55,058 nt of DNA from Bacteroidaceae bacterium (GTDB lineage: Bacteria; Bacteroidota; Bacteroidia; Bacteroidales; Bacteroidaceae). The DNA is taken from assembly GCA_017442185.1 (NCBI GenBank), contig JAFSAT010000009.1:1-55058 (forward strand), read 5' to 3'. Shown here piece by piece: positions 45,880-54,766 of this stretch. The notes under the pieces were generated by a model, which did not search any database, was not told the origin of the DNA, and worked only from the letters and a program-made list of their open reading frames with translations. The position numbers and the translations under genes are program-made. Position 1 is the first letter of the stretch. The number at the start of each line of letters is the position of its first letter.

Positions 45880-47637
45880 TTATGAGACTCTTTTTGCAGC
45901 CAGCAATTCCTCAAGCTGTTTATAATAGGTATTATATTTGTCCGATTTATATTCGGAATAGTTCATCTGCTTACACAGGTTTATAGCTTTTTTAAAGAAC
46001 ACATTTACCTCTGTAAAATCCTCAAAATCAAATTCCGAGCGGCATATTCCGGTAACAAGTCCTAATATCTCTTGTTGGCGCTCCAATGGAGTTACGGCAT
46101 CTACATCGTCAAATGCGTCCTGCTGCAGCACCACATAATCTATAAGCTCCGACTTCCAGAATGTCACATGATAATCCACCGGCACACCGTCGTCGCCCAA
46201 GATATTAATCTGTTCGGCAATTTCTTTACCACGCAACAGTCGTGTTTTTGCTTCGTTTACCATTTCAATCCATCCGTCGCCGATGCGCCCTGTGATAAAT
46301 TCCTTAAATTCGGGATATTCAATATATTTTGAATAAGAGTCGATGGGATTCACCGCCGGATAGCGTTTTTTATCGGCACGCTCTTGTTCAAGAGCATAGA
46401 AGCAGCGTGCCACTTTTTTTGTATTCTCGGTGACAGGTTCTTTAAGGTTACCTCCGGCAGGAGACACTGTTCCGATGAATGTAATGGAGCCTGCTTTATC
46501 GTTGTTCAAAATCACATATCCGGCGCGGCTGTAGAAATTGGCTATTATCGAAGATATATCCATTGGGAAAGCATCGGGGCCGGGCAGCTCTTCCATACGG
46601 TTGGACATTTCGCGAAGAGCCTGCGCCCAACGCGACGTTGAGTCGGCCATCAACAGCACTCTCAATCCCATTGCACGATAATACTCGGCAAGTGTCATTG
46701 CTGTATATACCGATGCCTCACGTGCTGCAACGGGCATGTTTGATGTGTTTGCTATAATGATGGTACGTTCCATCAGTTTGCGCCCTGTGTGAGGGTCAAT
46801 CAGTTCAGGAAATTCGGTAAAAATTTCAACCACCTCGTTGGCACGCTCTCCACACGCTGCGATAATTACAATATCCGCCTCGGCCTGCTTAGAAATTGCA
46901 TGCTGAAGCACTGTTTTTCCTGTGCCGAACGGGCCGGGGATAAATCCTGTTCCTCCTTCTACAATGGGATTAAGCGTGTCTATCGTTCGCACTCCTGTCT
47001 CGAGTAATTTAAAAGGACGGGGTTTCTGTTTATAATCCTCCATAGCCACGCGCACAGGCCATTTCTGTATCATGTTCAGTGCCTTCTCTTCGCCCTCGTC
47101 ATTTACAATCACGGCAATTGTATCTGTGATGCGATATTCTCCCGACGCAGCAATGCTCTTCAGCGTCCATGAACCCTTTAGACCGAAGGGTGCCATAATC
47201 TTCAACGGCTGATTATTCTCATCTACGCTGCCCAACCATGCTGCAGCTCCCACCTTATCGCCTTTTTTCATCAAAGGCTCAAATTTCCATATTCTATCCT
47301 CGTCAAGCGGATTTGTGTAGTCGCCGCGTTTAAGAAACACACCCTCCATCTTATCAAGGTCATTCTGCAATCCGTCGTAATTTTTCGACAGCATACCCGG
47401 AGCCAGCGAAACTTCAAGCATGTGGCCCGTAAATTCTGCTTCTTCACCTATCTTCAAGCGTCGTGTACTCTCAAAGACCTGCACATACACTTTTGCACCG
47501 TTTATCTTAATGACCTCGGCCATCAAGCGGTCGCCACCGGTTGTTATATAGCAAATCTCATTTTGTGCCACAGGGCCATCCACAGCCAGAAGCACCATGT
47601 TTGCAATCACGCCGGTTACTTTTCCTTTTGTTGCCAT
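45880..47637 (-). CDS. ntpA: V-type ATPase catalytic subunit A
   Basis: A 585-residue catalytic subunit with Walker A GPFGTGKTVLQH near residue 236, LLMADSTSRWAQALREMSNR and the catalytic-Glu region GERANEVVEIF near 262. The long non-homologous insert expected of A subunits (residues 110-200) is present. It hydrolyses or makes ATP coupled to ion flow. A 200-bp family A repeat separates it from the upstream DUF2764 gene, interrupting an otherwise compact operon. Confidence 0.95.
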   Translation of the reverse strand: MATKGKVTGVIANMVLLAVDGPVAQNEICYITTGGDRLMAEVIKINGAKVYVQVFESTRRLKIGEEAEFTGHMLEVSLAPGMLSKNYDGLQNDLDKMEGVFLKRGDYTNPLDEDRIWKFEPLMKKGDKVGAAAWLGSVDENNQPLKIMAPFGLKGSWTLKSIAASGEYRITDTIAVIVNDEGEEKALNMIQKWPVRVAMEDYKQKPRPFKLLETGVRTIDTLNPIVEGGTGFIPGPFGTGKTVLQHAISKQAEADIVIIAACGERANEVVEIFTEFPELIDPHTGRKLMERTIIIANTSNMPVAAREASVYTAMTLAEYYRAMGLRVLLMADSTSRWAQALREMSNRMEELPGPDAFPMDISSIIANFYSRAGYVILNNDKAGSITFIGTVSPAGGNLKEPVTENTKKVARCFYALEQERADKKRYPAVNPIDSYSKYIEYPEFKEFITGRIGDGWIEMVNEAKTRLLRGKEIAEQINILGDDGVPVDYHVTFWKSELIDYVVLQQDAFDDVDAVTPLERQQEILGLVTGICRSEFDFEDFTEVNVFFKKAINLCKQMNYSEYKSDKYNTYYKQLEELLAAKRVS

Positions 47638-47643
47638 ATACTA

Positions 47644-47840
47644 AGAAACTATTTAAATTTCTTTCTAATATTTTATTTTAAATTCAGAAGTTGTTTAATC
47701 TCTATTATTTACACTGTTCTTTTCGTGTCATCCCATTTTTTAATTGTTATTACGTCTCAAACATTTTTTACAAAAAAGCAGGGGTAAACTTTCAAAAAAC
47801 ATAATAAAAAATTAATACAGATATTGTTTAAACAGCTTCT
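47644..47840. repeat. Family A dispersed repeat inside the V-ATPase operon
   Basis: It starts AGAAACTATTTAAATTTCTT and ends TTGTTTAAACAGCTTCT, its inverted counterpart. A nested AGAAGTTGTTTAATCTC lies at 47686. It fills the whole gap between subunit A and the DUF2764 gene. Confidence 0.75.
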
Positions 47841-47842
47841 TG

Positions 47843-48700
47843 TTATAAGTTATTTTTCTCTTTATCCTTTATGAACGAAGCTGTGCCACTCTTCAATTCA
47901 TCAATCAATTCTTTGTAGCGCTGCATTCCCTTTTCGGCATCGAGCACAGCCCATCGTTCTATTATATCAAGTTTCTGCAAGAACACAAAAAGGCGTTCTA
48001 CTGTAAAATAATCAAACACCGAATTATCATCGAGCCAATTCCACCTCATATCATCGAGCATACGCTCCCTCTCTTGCAATTTATCATTCTCGCTTATGCG
48101 AATAACCATCTCAAGATAGTCCAACACTCCTGTAAGGCCGAAGTCACGTGCTCCTGATGTGCGAATAGCCTCTGCCACCTCGCCATCGCCAAGCACACAT
48201 GTTTCGATATTCAGCTTATACTTACGCGCAAGCACTGCAACAAGAATATTATTTACATTCAGATTAAAATCGAACCATTCTGAAATAAATTTGTTGCCAC
48301 ATTTCATTGCGTAGGCATAGTATCGCAAGGCAAGATTATCTTCCCACAGAATATCGGTACGTTCCTCGTTGGCATAATAATATTCGAGAAAATCGTACAT
48401 ATATTCGGGGACATCGCTGCGCCTTGGGTCGCCCTCTTTAGCTGCAGCCATAATCTCCAACAATTGCTCTTTAGAGTAACAGCCTTTGCGCTCCAATAGC
48501 GAATCGGCACCATCACGCAAAAGCAGCAATATATTGGCATTATCCCAAGCCATGAAAAAGAGGTCGATGCAGCGTGCATCCTCTTTCTTCAAAAAAGGAT
48601 ACACCTCTTCCCTGAATTTTTCTACCGTGAAAGGCGCTTTGCTTCCATCAAAAGCAAGTTCAGGCAGTCCGGCAACCAAACAATAATAGTTGCTCATCAT
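47843..48700 (-). CDS. DUF2764 protein, probable V-ATPase subunit C equivalent
   Basis: A 285-residue, mostly helical soluble protein starting MSNYYCLVAGLPELAFD. It belongs to DUF2764, found only inside Bacteroidota/Spirochaete-type V-ATPase operons in the position of the C subunit (between E and A). The helical content and genome position support a C-like role connecting the rotor to the proteolipid ring; this is inference. It begins 3 bp after the E subunit stop. Confidence 0.8.
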   Translation of the reverse strand: MMSNYYCLVAGLPELAFDGSKAPFTVEKFREEVYPFLKKEDARCIDLFFMAWDNANILLLLRDGADSLLERKGCYSKEQLLEIMAAAKEGDPRRSDVPEYMYDFLEYYYANEERTDILWEDNLALRYYAYAMKCGNKFISEWFDFNLNVNNILVAVLARKYKLNIETCVLGDGEVAEAIRTSGARDFGLTGVLDYLEMVIRISENDKLQERERMLDDMRWNWLDDNSVFDYFTVERLFVFLQKLDIIERWAVLDAEKGMQRYKELIDELKSGTASFIKDKEKNNL

Positions 48701-48703
48701 CTG

Positions 48704-49291
48704 TCAGAATAAAAGTTCTACAATTTGCGGACGAAGGAACGACTTCAAGAAAGCCTCGAATTCAGCCTCTCCAAAGTTAACTTTATATGAGCCATCCGCA
48801 GGAGCTATCGAGAATGAAGTCTTAAGACCGTTTACTTGCTTTATTTCGACACCCTTGTCGAGCAGCGCCTTAGCCTTTACAGCAAAATAAGCCTTAAGTT
48901 CATCGGCCTCTGAGGTTGATATTACAAGAGGTTCGTCGGCGCTCCAACGCTCTGCAATCTTAGCCACTACATTTTTGAGTGCGTCACCGGCAAGTGCATC
49001 TTTAACAGCAGCCTTTACAATCGCATCTGTAATCAAATTTGCTGTTTCCGATTTTAATGCACCCAACGCCTGTCCGGCATATAGTTTAAGTTCCGAACGA
49101 GTATTGGCCTGCATCTCATCAGCGTTTCTTTTTGCTCGCGCCAACAACGCATCAGCCTCTTCCTGTGCACTTTTTAAAATTACGGCAGCCTCTTTCTGCG
49201 CCTCCTCTATTAGTCGCGCAGCCTCTGCCTTACCTTTCTCCACACCCTCATTGTAGATTTTCTCGGTCAGCTCTTGAATTTTGTTTTCCAT
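48704..49291 (-). CDS. ntpE: V-type ATPase subunit E (peripheral stalk)
   Basis: 195 residues: a long N-terminal helix rich in Ala/Glu/Lys (GKAEAARLIEEAQKEAAVIL and ADALLARAKRNADEMQ) and a globular C-terminal domain (GVEIKQVNGLKTSFSIAPADG). This is the standard peripheral-stalk E subunit. It is the first gene of the operon E-DUF2764-A-B-D-I-K. Confidence 0.88.
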   Translation of the reverse strand: MENKIQELTEKIYNEGVEKGKAEAARLIEEAQKEAAVILKSAQEEADALLARAKRNADEMQANTRSELKLYAGQALGALKSETANLITDAIVKAAVKDALAGDALKNVVAKIAERWSADEPLVISTSEADELKAYFAVKAKALLDKGVEIKQVNGLKTSFSIAPADGSYKVNFGEAEFEAFLKSFLRPQIVELLF

Positions 49292-49479
49292 ATTATAACA
49301 ATGTATCTTTATAATCTTTCAATAAAAAACCCGATTCACAGGTACAAGTTTTCAAGATACAAAATTACATCTTTTTATTTGATATACATGCTCATCAGCA
49401 CATTAATATTTCAAAAAATAGATTTAATTTTTATAAATACATCCCATTTTAAAATTAACCTGCCCAATATGCAAAAAAA

Positions 49480-49505
49480 GCGGCCTCTTTTCATAAAGAA
49501 GCCGC
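49480..49505 (-). terminator. Distal terminator of the surface-protein cluster
   Basis: GCGGCCTCTT (49480-49489) and AAGAAGCCGC (49496-49505) pair with one mismatch. On the minus strand the hairpin is followed by a run of seven T residues, so it stops transcripts coming from the right. Confidence 0.65.
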
Positions 49506-49646
49506 GTATAATTACTAAAATATATATTTATAAACAAGCGAAATAAAGATAGTTTTTAAGCAGATTTGGAATCAAATTCACTCATTCACGCTGCAAAATT
49601 GATTCTAAGAAAGATGTTTGAGAAGGATTGATACTAAATAAAAGCA

Positions 49647-49676
49647 GTCACTGAAAAAGTAAACACTTTCAGTGAC
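49647..49676 (-). terminator. Terminator just after the surface-protein gene
   Basis: GTCACTGAAA (49647-49656) and TTTCAGTGAC (49667-49676) are perfect arms with a short A-rich loop. T-rich sequence lies on both sides. It starts about 24 bp after the gene stop. Confidence 0.65.
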
Positions 49677-49699
49677 CGTTTTATTATAATTTATGAATA

Positions 49700-51139
49700 T
49701 TATTTATCGCAGACAGGGCGCACACTAAACCCGCTGAAGCGGCCGAAGTCGTAACTCCAATCGTGGATATCGCTGGTGAAGTAGAGGTTGCAGGCGCCGC
49801 CGCTGTAACCATTGTCCAACGAAGCCGACCAGTAGACGCTGATGTGGCCGCCTGCAGCCGGCAAGAAGATGCTGTTGCCGTTGGGGCCGGTAACTTTGTA
49901 ACCATTCACACCGTTTATCACTGTCCAAGTCCAACTGCATTTGTAAAGAAGCTCTTGCTGTTCTTTAATGGTGGGCATGCGCCAATCACCACCCCATTTT
50001 ACGTGTGCAACGTCGTCCTCAGGCTCAAGAACAGTTTTATTATCTACAGTGCCATAGTTGCTATCGGTGCAGTATTTGGTAAAAGTATCATAGCTGCCAT
50101 TGCACCATTTATAGGTCTCCCAATCGTAGTCGCTCTTCTCCTCGGTCTCACCCCAAGCGTAGTAACCGCCGTACTCCTCGGGAGAGGTGGCACCTACATT
50201 GCAGCTCGCCCATTTTACAGACAGCCCGAGGTCGATGGCTTCGGCATGAGAGCGATCGGGAACAGAGGTACTGTCAGAGGGGGTATCGGGAGTATCTACG
50301 GAGGGGGAAACAAAGGTGACGCTGTCGACCATAGCAATGGCGATGCGCTGCAAGGTGCCATCCATCTGATGGATATACATTGTGTCGCTCTGTGGAGATT
50401 GTACAGGGCGAACACTAAACCCGTAGAAGCGGAACATGTAGTTCGTGTGGTAGAATGTATATATATCGAGGTTAGAAGCACCGTTGTTTTCATAGTCGCG
50501 CAACGAAGCCGACCAATAGCTGCCGTCGGAGCCTATGTTGCCTACTTTCGTCCCGTAGCGATAGCCGGCAGCCGGTAAGAAGATGCTGTTGCCGTTGGAG
50601 GCGGTAACTTTGTAACCATTCACACCGTTTATCTCTGTCCAAGACCAACTGCATTTGTCAACAAGTTCTTGCTGTTCTCCACGAGTGGGCATGCGCCAAG
50701 CACCGCCCCATTTTACATGAGCAACATCGTCCTCAGACGCAAGAACAGTTTTATTATCGACTGTGCCATAGTTGCTATCGGTGCAGTATTTGGTAAGAGT
50801 ATCATCGCTACCATTGCACCATTTATAGGTCTCCCAAGAGTATTCGCTCTTCTCCTCGGTCTCGCCCCAAGCATAATAACCGCCGTAATCCTCGGGAGAG
50901 GTGGCACCTACATTGCAACTCGCCCATTTTACAGACAGCCCGAGGTCGATGGCTTCGGCAGGAGAGTGGTCGGGAGCAACATCTGAGAGGCTTGAAAAAG
51001 TAACACTGTCAACTGCAAGAACGGCTATACGTTTCAGAGAGCCATCATTCATGTGAACATACATTGTGTCGCTCTTCTGCTGCGAAAAGGTGGAAACAGC
51101 AAGCAACAGTGCCATTATAATTGTAAGATTCCTTCTCAT
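49700..51139 (-). CDS. Surface protein with two Fib_succ_major-type domains (unit 2)
   Basis: 479 residues with a signal peptide (residues 1-19, cut near STFSQ). It has two repeats of the same arrangement: a short strand motif (DTMYVHMNDGSLKRIAVLAV then DSVTF) followed by about 190 residues with EAIDLGLSVKWASCNVGATS, GGYYAWGETEEKS, VKWGGAWRMPTRGEQQEL, GPNGNSIFLPAAG and YWSAS...GFSVRPV. These are hallmarks of FISUMP/DUF1566-like domains, abundant on Bacteroidota surfaces and of unknown ligand. Its ATG overlaps the stop of the sorting-tail gene upstream (ATGA). The pair is a tandem paralogue of 51704-53589. Confidence 0.85.
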   Translation of the reverse strand: MRRNLTIIMALLLAVSTFSQQKSDTMYVHMNDGSLKRIAVLAVDSVTFSSLSDVAPDHSPAEAIDLGLSVKWASCNVGATSPEDYGGYYAWGETEEKSEYSWETYKWCNGSDDTLTKYCTDSNYGTVDNKTVLASEDDVAHVKWGGAWRMPTRGEQQELVDKCSWSWTEINGVNGYKVTASNGNSIFLPAAGYRYGTKVGNIGSDGSYWSASLRDYENNGASNLDIYTFYHTNYMFRFYGFSVRPVQSPQSDTMYIHQMDGTLQRIAIAMVDSVTFVSPSVDTPDTPSDSTSVPDRSHAEAIDLGLSVKWASCNVGATSPEEYGGYYAWGETEEKSDYDWETYKWCNGSYDTFTKYCTDSNYGTVDNKTVLEPEDDVAHVKWGGDWRMPTIKEQQELLYKCSWTWTVINGVNGYKVTGPNGNSIFLPAAGGHISVYWSASLDNGYSGGACNLYFTSDIHDWSYDFGRFSGFSVRPVCDK

Positions 51140-51606
51140 TTCTTCAAGAATTTTAGGGTTGTGGAATTAAAATTTATCACATATACACCGGCAGAGAGAC
51201 CGTCGGTAGAGAGATAGGCAACACCTGCCTCCGAAGCGCCGGCAGTGCGAAGCAGACGCCCATCAAGAGAGTAAAGACGCACAGTTGCGCCTGCATTCAG
51301 CCCACTGACAGAGAGCAGATTTTCGGTAATGACACACTCGCCCGATGCGGTGGGGACATCAACAACGGAGGAAGCAGCGTCTGCCACAAATTCAAAGCGA
51401 CGAACCTCGCTGCGAAGAAGAGCAGCTTCGGCAACAGATGAAACGATTCTCAACGAATCGCCTGCAAACGTCACACGCGGACGCTCAGCGAGCAAAAAAC
51501 TCACGCTTGTGCCATCCGTCAGATGAACAATAAGGGTGTTCTTATCTTCATCCACGCAAGGCAGCGCGGAAAAAAACAAAAGAACAGATAAAATTAAATT
51601 TTTCAT
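51136..51606 (-). CDS. Small secreted protein with Por-secretion-like tail (unit 2)
   Basis: 156 residues: a signal peptide (MKNLILSVLLFFSALPC), a beta-rich middle (LIVHLTDGTSVSFLLAERPR, EVRRFEFVADAA) and a C-terminal region VRLYSLDGRLLRTAG...GLSAGVYVINFNSTTLKFLKK resembling type A T9SS sorting tails. Start at 51606 because the upstream frame lacks a signal sequence. It is nearly identical to 53119-53589 except for about a dozen residues near the C-terminus and N-terminus. Whether a T9SS exists in this organism is not visible here. Confidence 0.75.
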   Translation of the reverse strand: MKNLILSVLLFFSALPCVDEDKNTLIVHLTDGTSVSFLLAERPRVTFAGDSLRIVSSVAEAALLRSEVRRFEFVADAASSVVDVPTASGECVITENLLSVSGLNAGATVRLYSLDGRLLRTAGASEAGVAYLSTDGLSAGVYVINFNSTTLKFLKK

Positions 51607-51703
51607 AATATTGATTTTTAATATTTTGATTACTGTTTTTTCAGAGATGAATAACGGTTGCAAAGCAACAGTCGCGCCGCGAAAAACAGGGCTAAAGGTA
51701 GTA

Positions 51704-53122
51704 TTAATTGCAGACAGCACGCACACTTAGCCCGCCACCGCGATAACCCAAAGCATCCCAGCCATATTCCTTATTAGTTAGGTTTATGAAGACTGAGTAG
51801 CAGTCATTATCATCCATCAACGATGCCGACCAGTAGTTGCCAATTGAGCCAATGCTGTAACCTTTCGCACCATCGTAGTAGCCTGCTGCAGGCAAGAATA
51901 TACTGTTGCCGTTGGGGCCGGTGACGGTATAACCGTATATACCATTTATGCTTGTCCAAGACCAGCGGCATTTGGCATACAATTCTCCTATTTCGTATTT
52001 AGTGGGCATACGCCAACTTCCGCCCCATTTTACATGAGCAACATCATCTGAAGGTTCAAGGATGGTTTTACCATCGTAATATTCACTATATTCCTCAGAG
52101 TCATTATACTTAATAAATTCGTAACCGATGCACCATTTATAAGTTTCACTAGAGTATTCACTCTTCTCCTCTGTCTCACCCCAAGCATAGTAACCACCAT
52201 ATTCCTCGGGAGAGGTGGCGCCTATGTTGCAGCTCGCCCATTTTACAGAAAGACCAAGGTCAATTGCTTCAGTGGGAGAGTGATCGGGAAGATTATCAAA
52301 AGAAATACTATCTACATTAGCAACAGCAATGCACTGCATAGAGCCATCATTAAAATGAATGTACATTGTATCGCTCTGTGGAGAATGTATAGGACGAACA
52401 CTACACCCGAGGGTTGGGTTACTGCCCGATAAATCAAGCCAACTATTTATATAATAATTCATATTATAAGCATCGTTATCACCACCACCCAACGACGCCG
52501 ACCAATAGCTGCCGTTTGAGCCTTTTCTGTGAACTTCCGCATCATAATAGTAACCCGCAGCCGGCAAGAAGATGCTGTTACCATTGGGGCCGGTAACTTT
52601 ATAACCGGGAACGTCGTTGACAGTAGTAGAAATCCAACTGCATTTATCAGACAGTTCTTTAAATTCATCATAAGTAGGCATACGCCAATGGCCACCCCAT
52701 TTTACATATGCAACGTCATCCGAAAGTTCAAGGGTGGTTCTACCATCATAGTTTTCTCCACACATATCATTATACTTAATTAAATCAACACTGCCATTGC
52801 ACCATTTATAAGTCTCCCAAGAGTAGTCGCTCTTCTCCTCTGTCTCACCCCAAGCGTAGTAACCACCGTAGTCCTCGGGAGAAGAAGCACCAACGTTGCA
52901 GCTCGCCCATTTAACAGAAAGACCAAGGTCGATGGCTTCAGCGGGAGAGCGGTCGATAGGAGCATCAACGGGAGATGCAAAAGTAACACTGTCAACGTCG
53001 GCAACAGTTATACACTTCCACACACCTTTCTTCAAATAAATATACATTATATCACCACCCATTTGTGAAAATGCGGGGACGGCAAGCAACAATGCGACCA
53101 GAAACGCTGCAAATTTTCTCAT
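51704..53122 (-). CDS. Surface protein with two Fib_succ_major-type domains (unit 1)
   Basis: 472 residues, the paralogue of 49700-51139: a signal peptide (MRKFAAFLVALLLAVPAFSQ), then two copies of the strand motif (DIMYIYLKKGVWKCITVADV, DTMYIHFNDGSMQCIAVANV) each followed by a FISUMP/DUF1566-like domain (EAIDLGLSVKWASCN, YYAWGETEEKS, HWRMPTYDEFKELSDKC, GPNGNSIFLPAAGYY). The two proteins have diverged more than their small partners, mainly in the variable loops between conserved blocks. It overlaps the upstream small gene by 4 bp. Confidence 0.85.
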   Translation of the reverse strand: MRKFAAFLVALLLAVPAFSQMGGDIMYIYLKKGVWKCITVADVDSVTFASPVDAPIDRSPAEAIDLGLSVKWASCNVGASSPEDYGGYYAWGETEEKSDYSWETYKWCNGSVDLIKYNDMCGENYDGRTTLELSDDVAYVKWGGHWRMPTYDEFKELSDKCSWISTTVNDVPGYKVTGPNGNSIFLPAAGYYYDAEVHRKGSNGSYWSASLGGGDNDAYNMNYYINSWLDLSGSNPTLGCSVRPIHSPQSDTMYIHFNDGSMQCIAVANVDSISFDNLPDHSPTEAIDLGLSVKWASCNIGATSPEEYGGYYAWGETEEKSEYSSETYKWCIGYEFIKYNDSEEYSEYYDGKTILEPSDDVAHVKWGGSWRMPTKYEIGELYAKCRWSWTSINGIYGYTVTGPNGNSIFLPAAGYYDGAKGYSIGSIGNYWSASLMDDNDCYSVFINLTNKEYGWDALGYRGGGLSVRAVCN

Positions 53123-53589
53123 TTCTTCAAGAATTTAAGGGTTGTGGAATTAAAATTTATCACATAAACACCGGCGGAGAGACCGTCGGTAGAGAGGGTG
53201 GCAATACCCTCGGCAGAGGCGCAGACGGTGCAAACAAGACGCCCATCAAGAGAGTAAAGACGCACAGTTGCGCCTGCATTCAGCCCACTGACAGAGAGCA
53301 GATTTTTGGAAATGACACACTCACCCGATGCGGTGGGGACATCAACAACGGAGGAAGCGGCGTCTGCCACAAATTCAAAGCGACGAACCTCGCTGCGAAG
53401 AAGAGCAGCTTCGGCAACAGATGAAACGATTCTCAACGAATCGCCTGCAAACGTCACACGCGGACGCTCAGCGAGCAAAAAACTGACGCTTGTGCCATCC
53501 GTCAGATGAATAACAAGGGTGTTCTTATCTTCAGCCACGCAAGGCAGCACGGAAAAAAACAAAAGAACAGATAAAATTAAATTTTTCAT
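53119..53589 (-). CDS. Small secreted protein with Por-secretion-like tail (unit 1)
   Basis: 156 residues, paralogue of 51136-51606, with the same signal peptide (MKNLILSVLLFFSVLPC), middle region and C-terminal YSLDGRLVCTVCASAEGIAT...GLSAGVYVINFNSTTLKFLKK. The differing stretch just before the last strand (VCTVCASAEGIATLS here, LRTAGASEAGVAYLS in the other copy) adds two cysteines. The ATGA overlap with the downstream FISUMP-type gene means coupled translation. About 100 bp upstream of both copies is also nearly identical. Confidence 0.75.
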   Translation of the reverse strand: MKNLILSVLLFFSVLPCVAEDKNTLVIHLTDGTSVSFLLAERPRVTFAGDSLRIVSSVAEAALLRSEVRRFEFVADAASSVVDVPTASGECVISKNLLSVSGLNAGATVRLYSLDGRLVCTVCASAEGIATLSTDGLSAGVYVINFNSTTLKFLKK

Positions 53590-53983
53590 AATATTGATTT
53601 TTAATATTTTGATTACTGTTTTTTCAGAGATGAATAACTGTTACAAAGCAGCTGCCCTGCCGCGAAAAACAGGAAAGAAAATTTTGCAAAAGCCTTTAGC
53701 ATAAGACTTTAATTTATAATAACATAGGGAGAATTGTGTGTGTGCGTGTGTGTTTATACAAAAAATACTCTTATCCAAATTTAATAAGAGACTTTTTGTT
53801 AATTTATTCAAATTATCACTACTCATACACATGTAATTACGACTTCTGACTATGATTTTTGATTATTTAATACAAATGTATACATTTTAAATAAATTATT
53901 GAATAATTGCATAAAAAATTGAAAATATTAAAAAAGATGAATTACAAGGATAAATCATCAGCGAAAACATTTACGATGTCCGC
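53590..53983. other. A/T-rich region upstream of the surface-protein cluster
   Basis: No gene was found. The first 100 bp duplicates the leader at 51607-51710. A minus-strand TAAATTTG element at 53776-53783 may be the -7 box for the cluster. A short GT-rich run lies near 53737. Confidence 0.45.
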
Positions 53984-54497
53984 AGGCTACTTGTTAAAGA
54001 GGGGGGTTAACGGCAGGCAAAGCACACACAAAAAAAAGAGAGTCTCCATTTTTCTTTGGAAACTCTCTCTAAAAAAAGTGGCGATGACCTACTCTCCCAT
54101 AGGCTTAATGCAGTACCATCGGCCCACTTGTTGAAGAGGGGGATTAACGGCAAAGCAAAGCACAAAAAAAAAAAAGAGTCTCCGTTTTCTTTGGAAACTC
54201 TCTCTAAAAAAAGTGGCGATGACCTACTCTACCATAGGCTTAATGCAGTACCATCGGCCCTATATCGAAGAGGGGGATTAACAGCAGAGCAGAGCAGAGC
54301 CGTACCGCATGAAAATATACACAAAAAAAGAGAGTCTCCGTTTTTCTTTGGAAACTCTCTCTAAAAAAAGTGGCGATGACCTACTCTCCCATAGGCTTAA
54401 TGCAGTACCGGCGGCCCTATATCGAAGAGGGGGATTAACAGCACAAAAAAAAAGAGAGTCTCCAATATTTTTCTTGGAAACTCTCTCTCTAAAAAAA
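53984..54497 (-). repeat. Tandem array of 5S rRNA 3'-end fragments with terminators
   Basis: Three fragments at 54078-54123, 54213-54258 and 54370-54415 match the last 45 or so bases of the real 5S gene (54498), with CCTA replacing part of one segment. Each fragment is followed, in transcript direction, by a hairpin AGAGAGT..TCC / GGA..ACTCTCT and a T run (hairpins at 54453-54486, 54329-54360, 54175-54201, 54037-54068), then a GTTAATCCCCCTCTTC segment. Spacings between repeats are 135, 157 and 128 bp. Confidence 0.88.
54453..54486 (-). terminator. Primary terminator of the rRNA operon
   Basis: On the minus strand AGAGAGTTTCCAA pairs with TTGGAGACTCTCT, followed by nine T residues, directly after the 5S gene. 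Three further copies of the same hairpin follow in the array. Confidence 0.8.
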
Positions 54498-54606
54498 GTG
54501 GCGATGACCTACTCTCCCACAACTTAATGCAGTACCATCGGCGCTGTCGGGCTTAACTTCTCTGTTCGGGATGGGAAGAGGTGGATCCCCGACGCTATCA
54601 ATCGCC
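54498..54606 (-). rRNA. rrf: 5S ribosomal RNA
   Basis: 109 nt reading, in transcript direction, GGCGATTGATAGCG... CCCGAACAGAGAAGTTAAGC ...CGATGGTACTGCATTAAG ...TGGGAGAGTAGGTCATCGCC. These are conserved 5S loops, and the ends (GGCGAT/ATCGCC) pair as helix I. It lies about 160 bp after the 23S gene. Confidence 0.93.
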
Positions 54607-54766
54607 TGAATATCGCTAATCGACATAGACGGTGTACAGATATTGAAATTATTACGACTTCGTCTCATTTTTTTATAAGAACATCTCACTTAAGAAGTAT
54701 CAGAGCAGAAGCCGGATACATGGCTCATGTCTTTTGGCGCAACGCTTTTTGGGTTGCATTGCGCGC
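54607..54766 (-). other. 23S-5S internal spacer
   Basis: 160 bp with no tRNA gene. A GCGCAATGCAACCC / GCGTTGCGC complementary segment next to the 23S end could be part of an rRNA processing stem. Confidence 0.5.

Larger units (their letters stand above)
49292..49699. other. Intergenic region with terminators and a repeat remnant
   Basis: No gene was found. It holds the V-ATPase operon leader, two terminator hairpins serving the surface-protein genes, and a weak family B-like remnant (AAACAAGCGAAATAAA, about 49531-49546). Confidence 0.5.

Noticed and set aside
53984..54497. Regular direct repeats suggesting a CRISPR array
   Set aside because: Repeat units are 5S tail plus terminator with 128-157 bp spacing and related spacers; no cas genes nearby.
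53907..54527. Several overlapping plus-strand reading frames of 70-100 codons
   Set aside because: They read through 5S rRNA fragments and terminator hairpins and are repeats of one another; composition is rRNA-like, not protein-like.
54607..54766. A tRNA gene in the 23S-5S spacer
   Set aside because: No cloverleaf, T-loop GTTCGA-type sequence or CCA end is seen.
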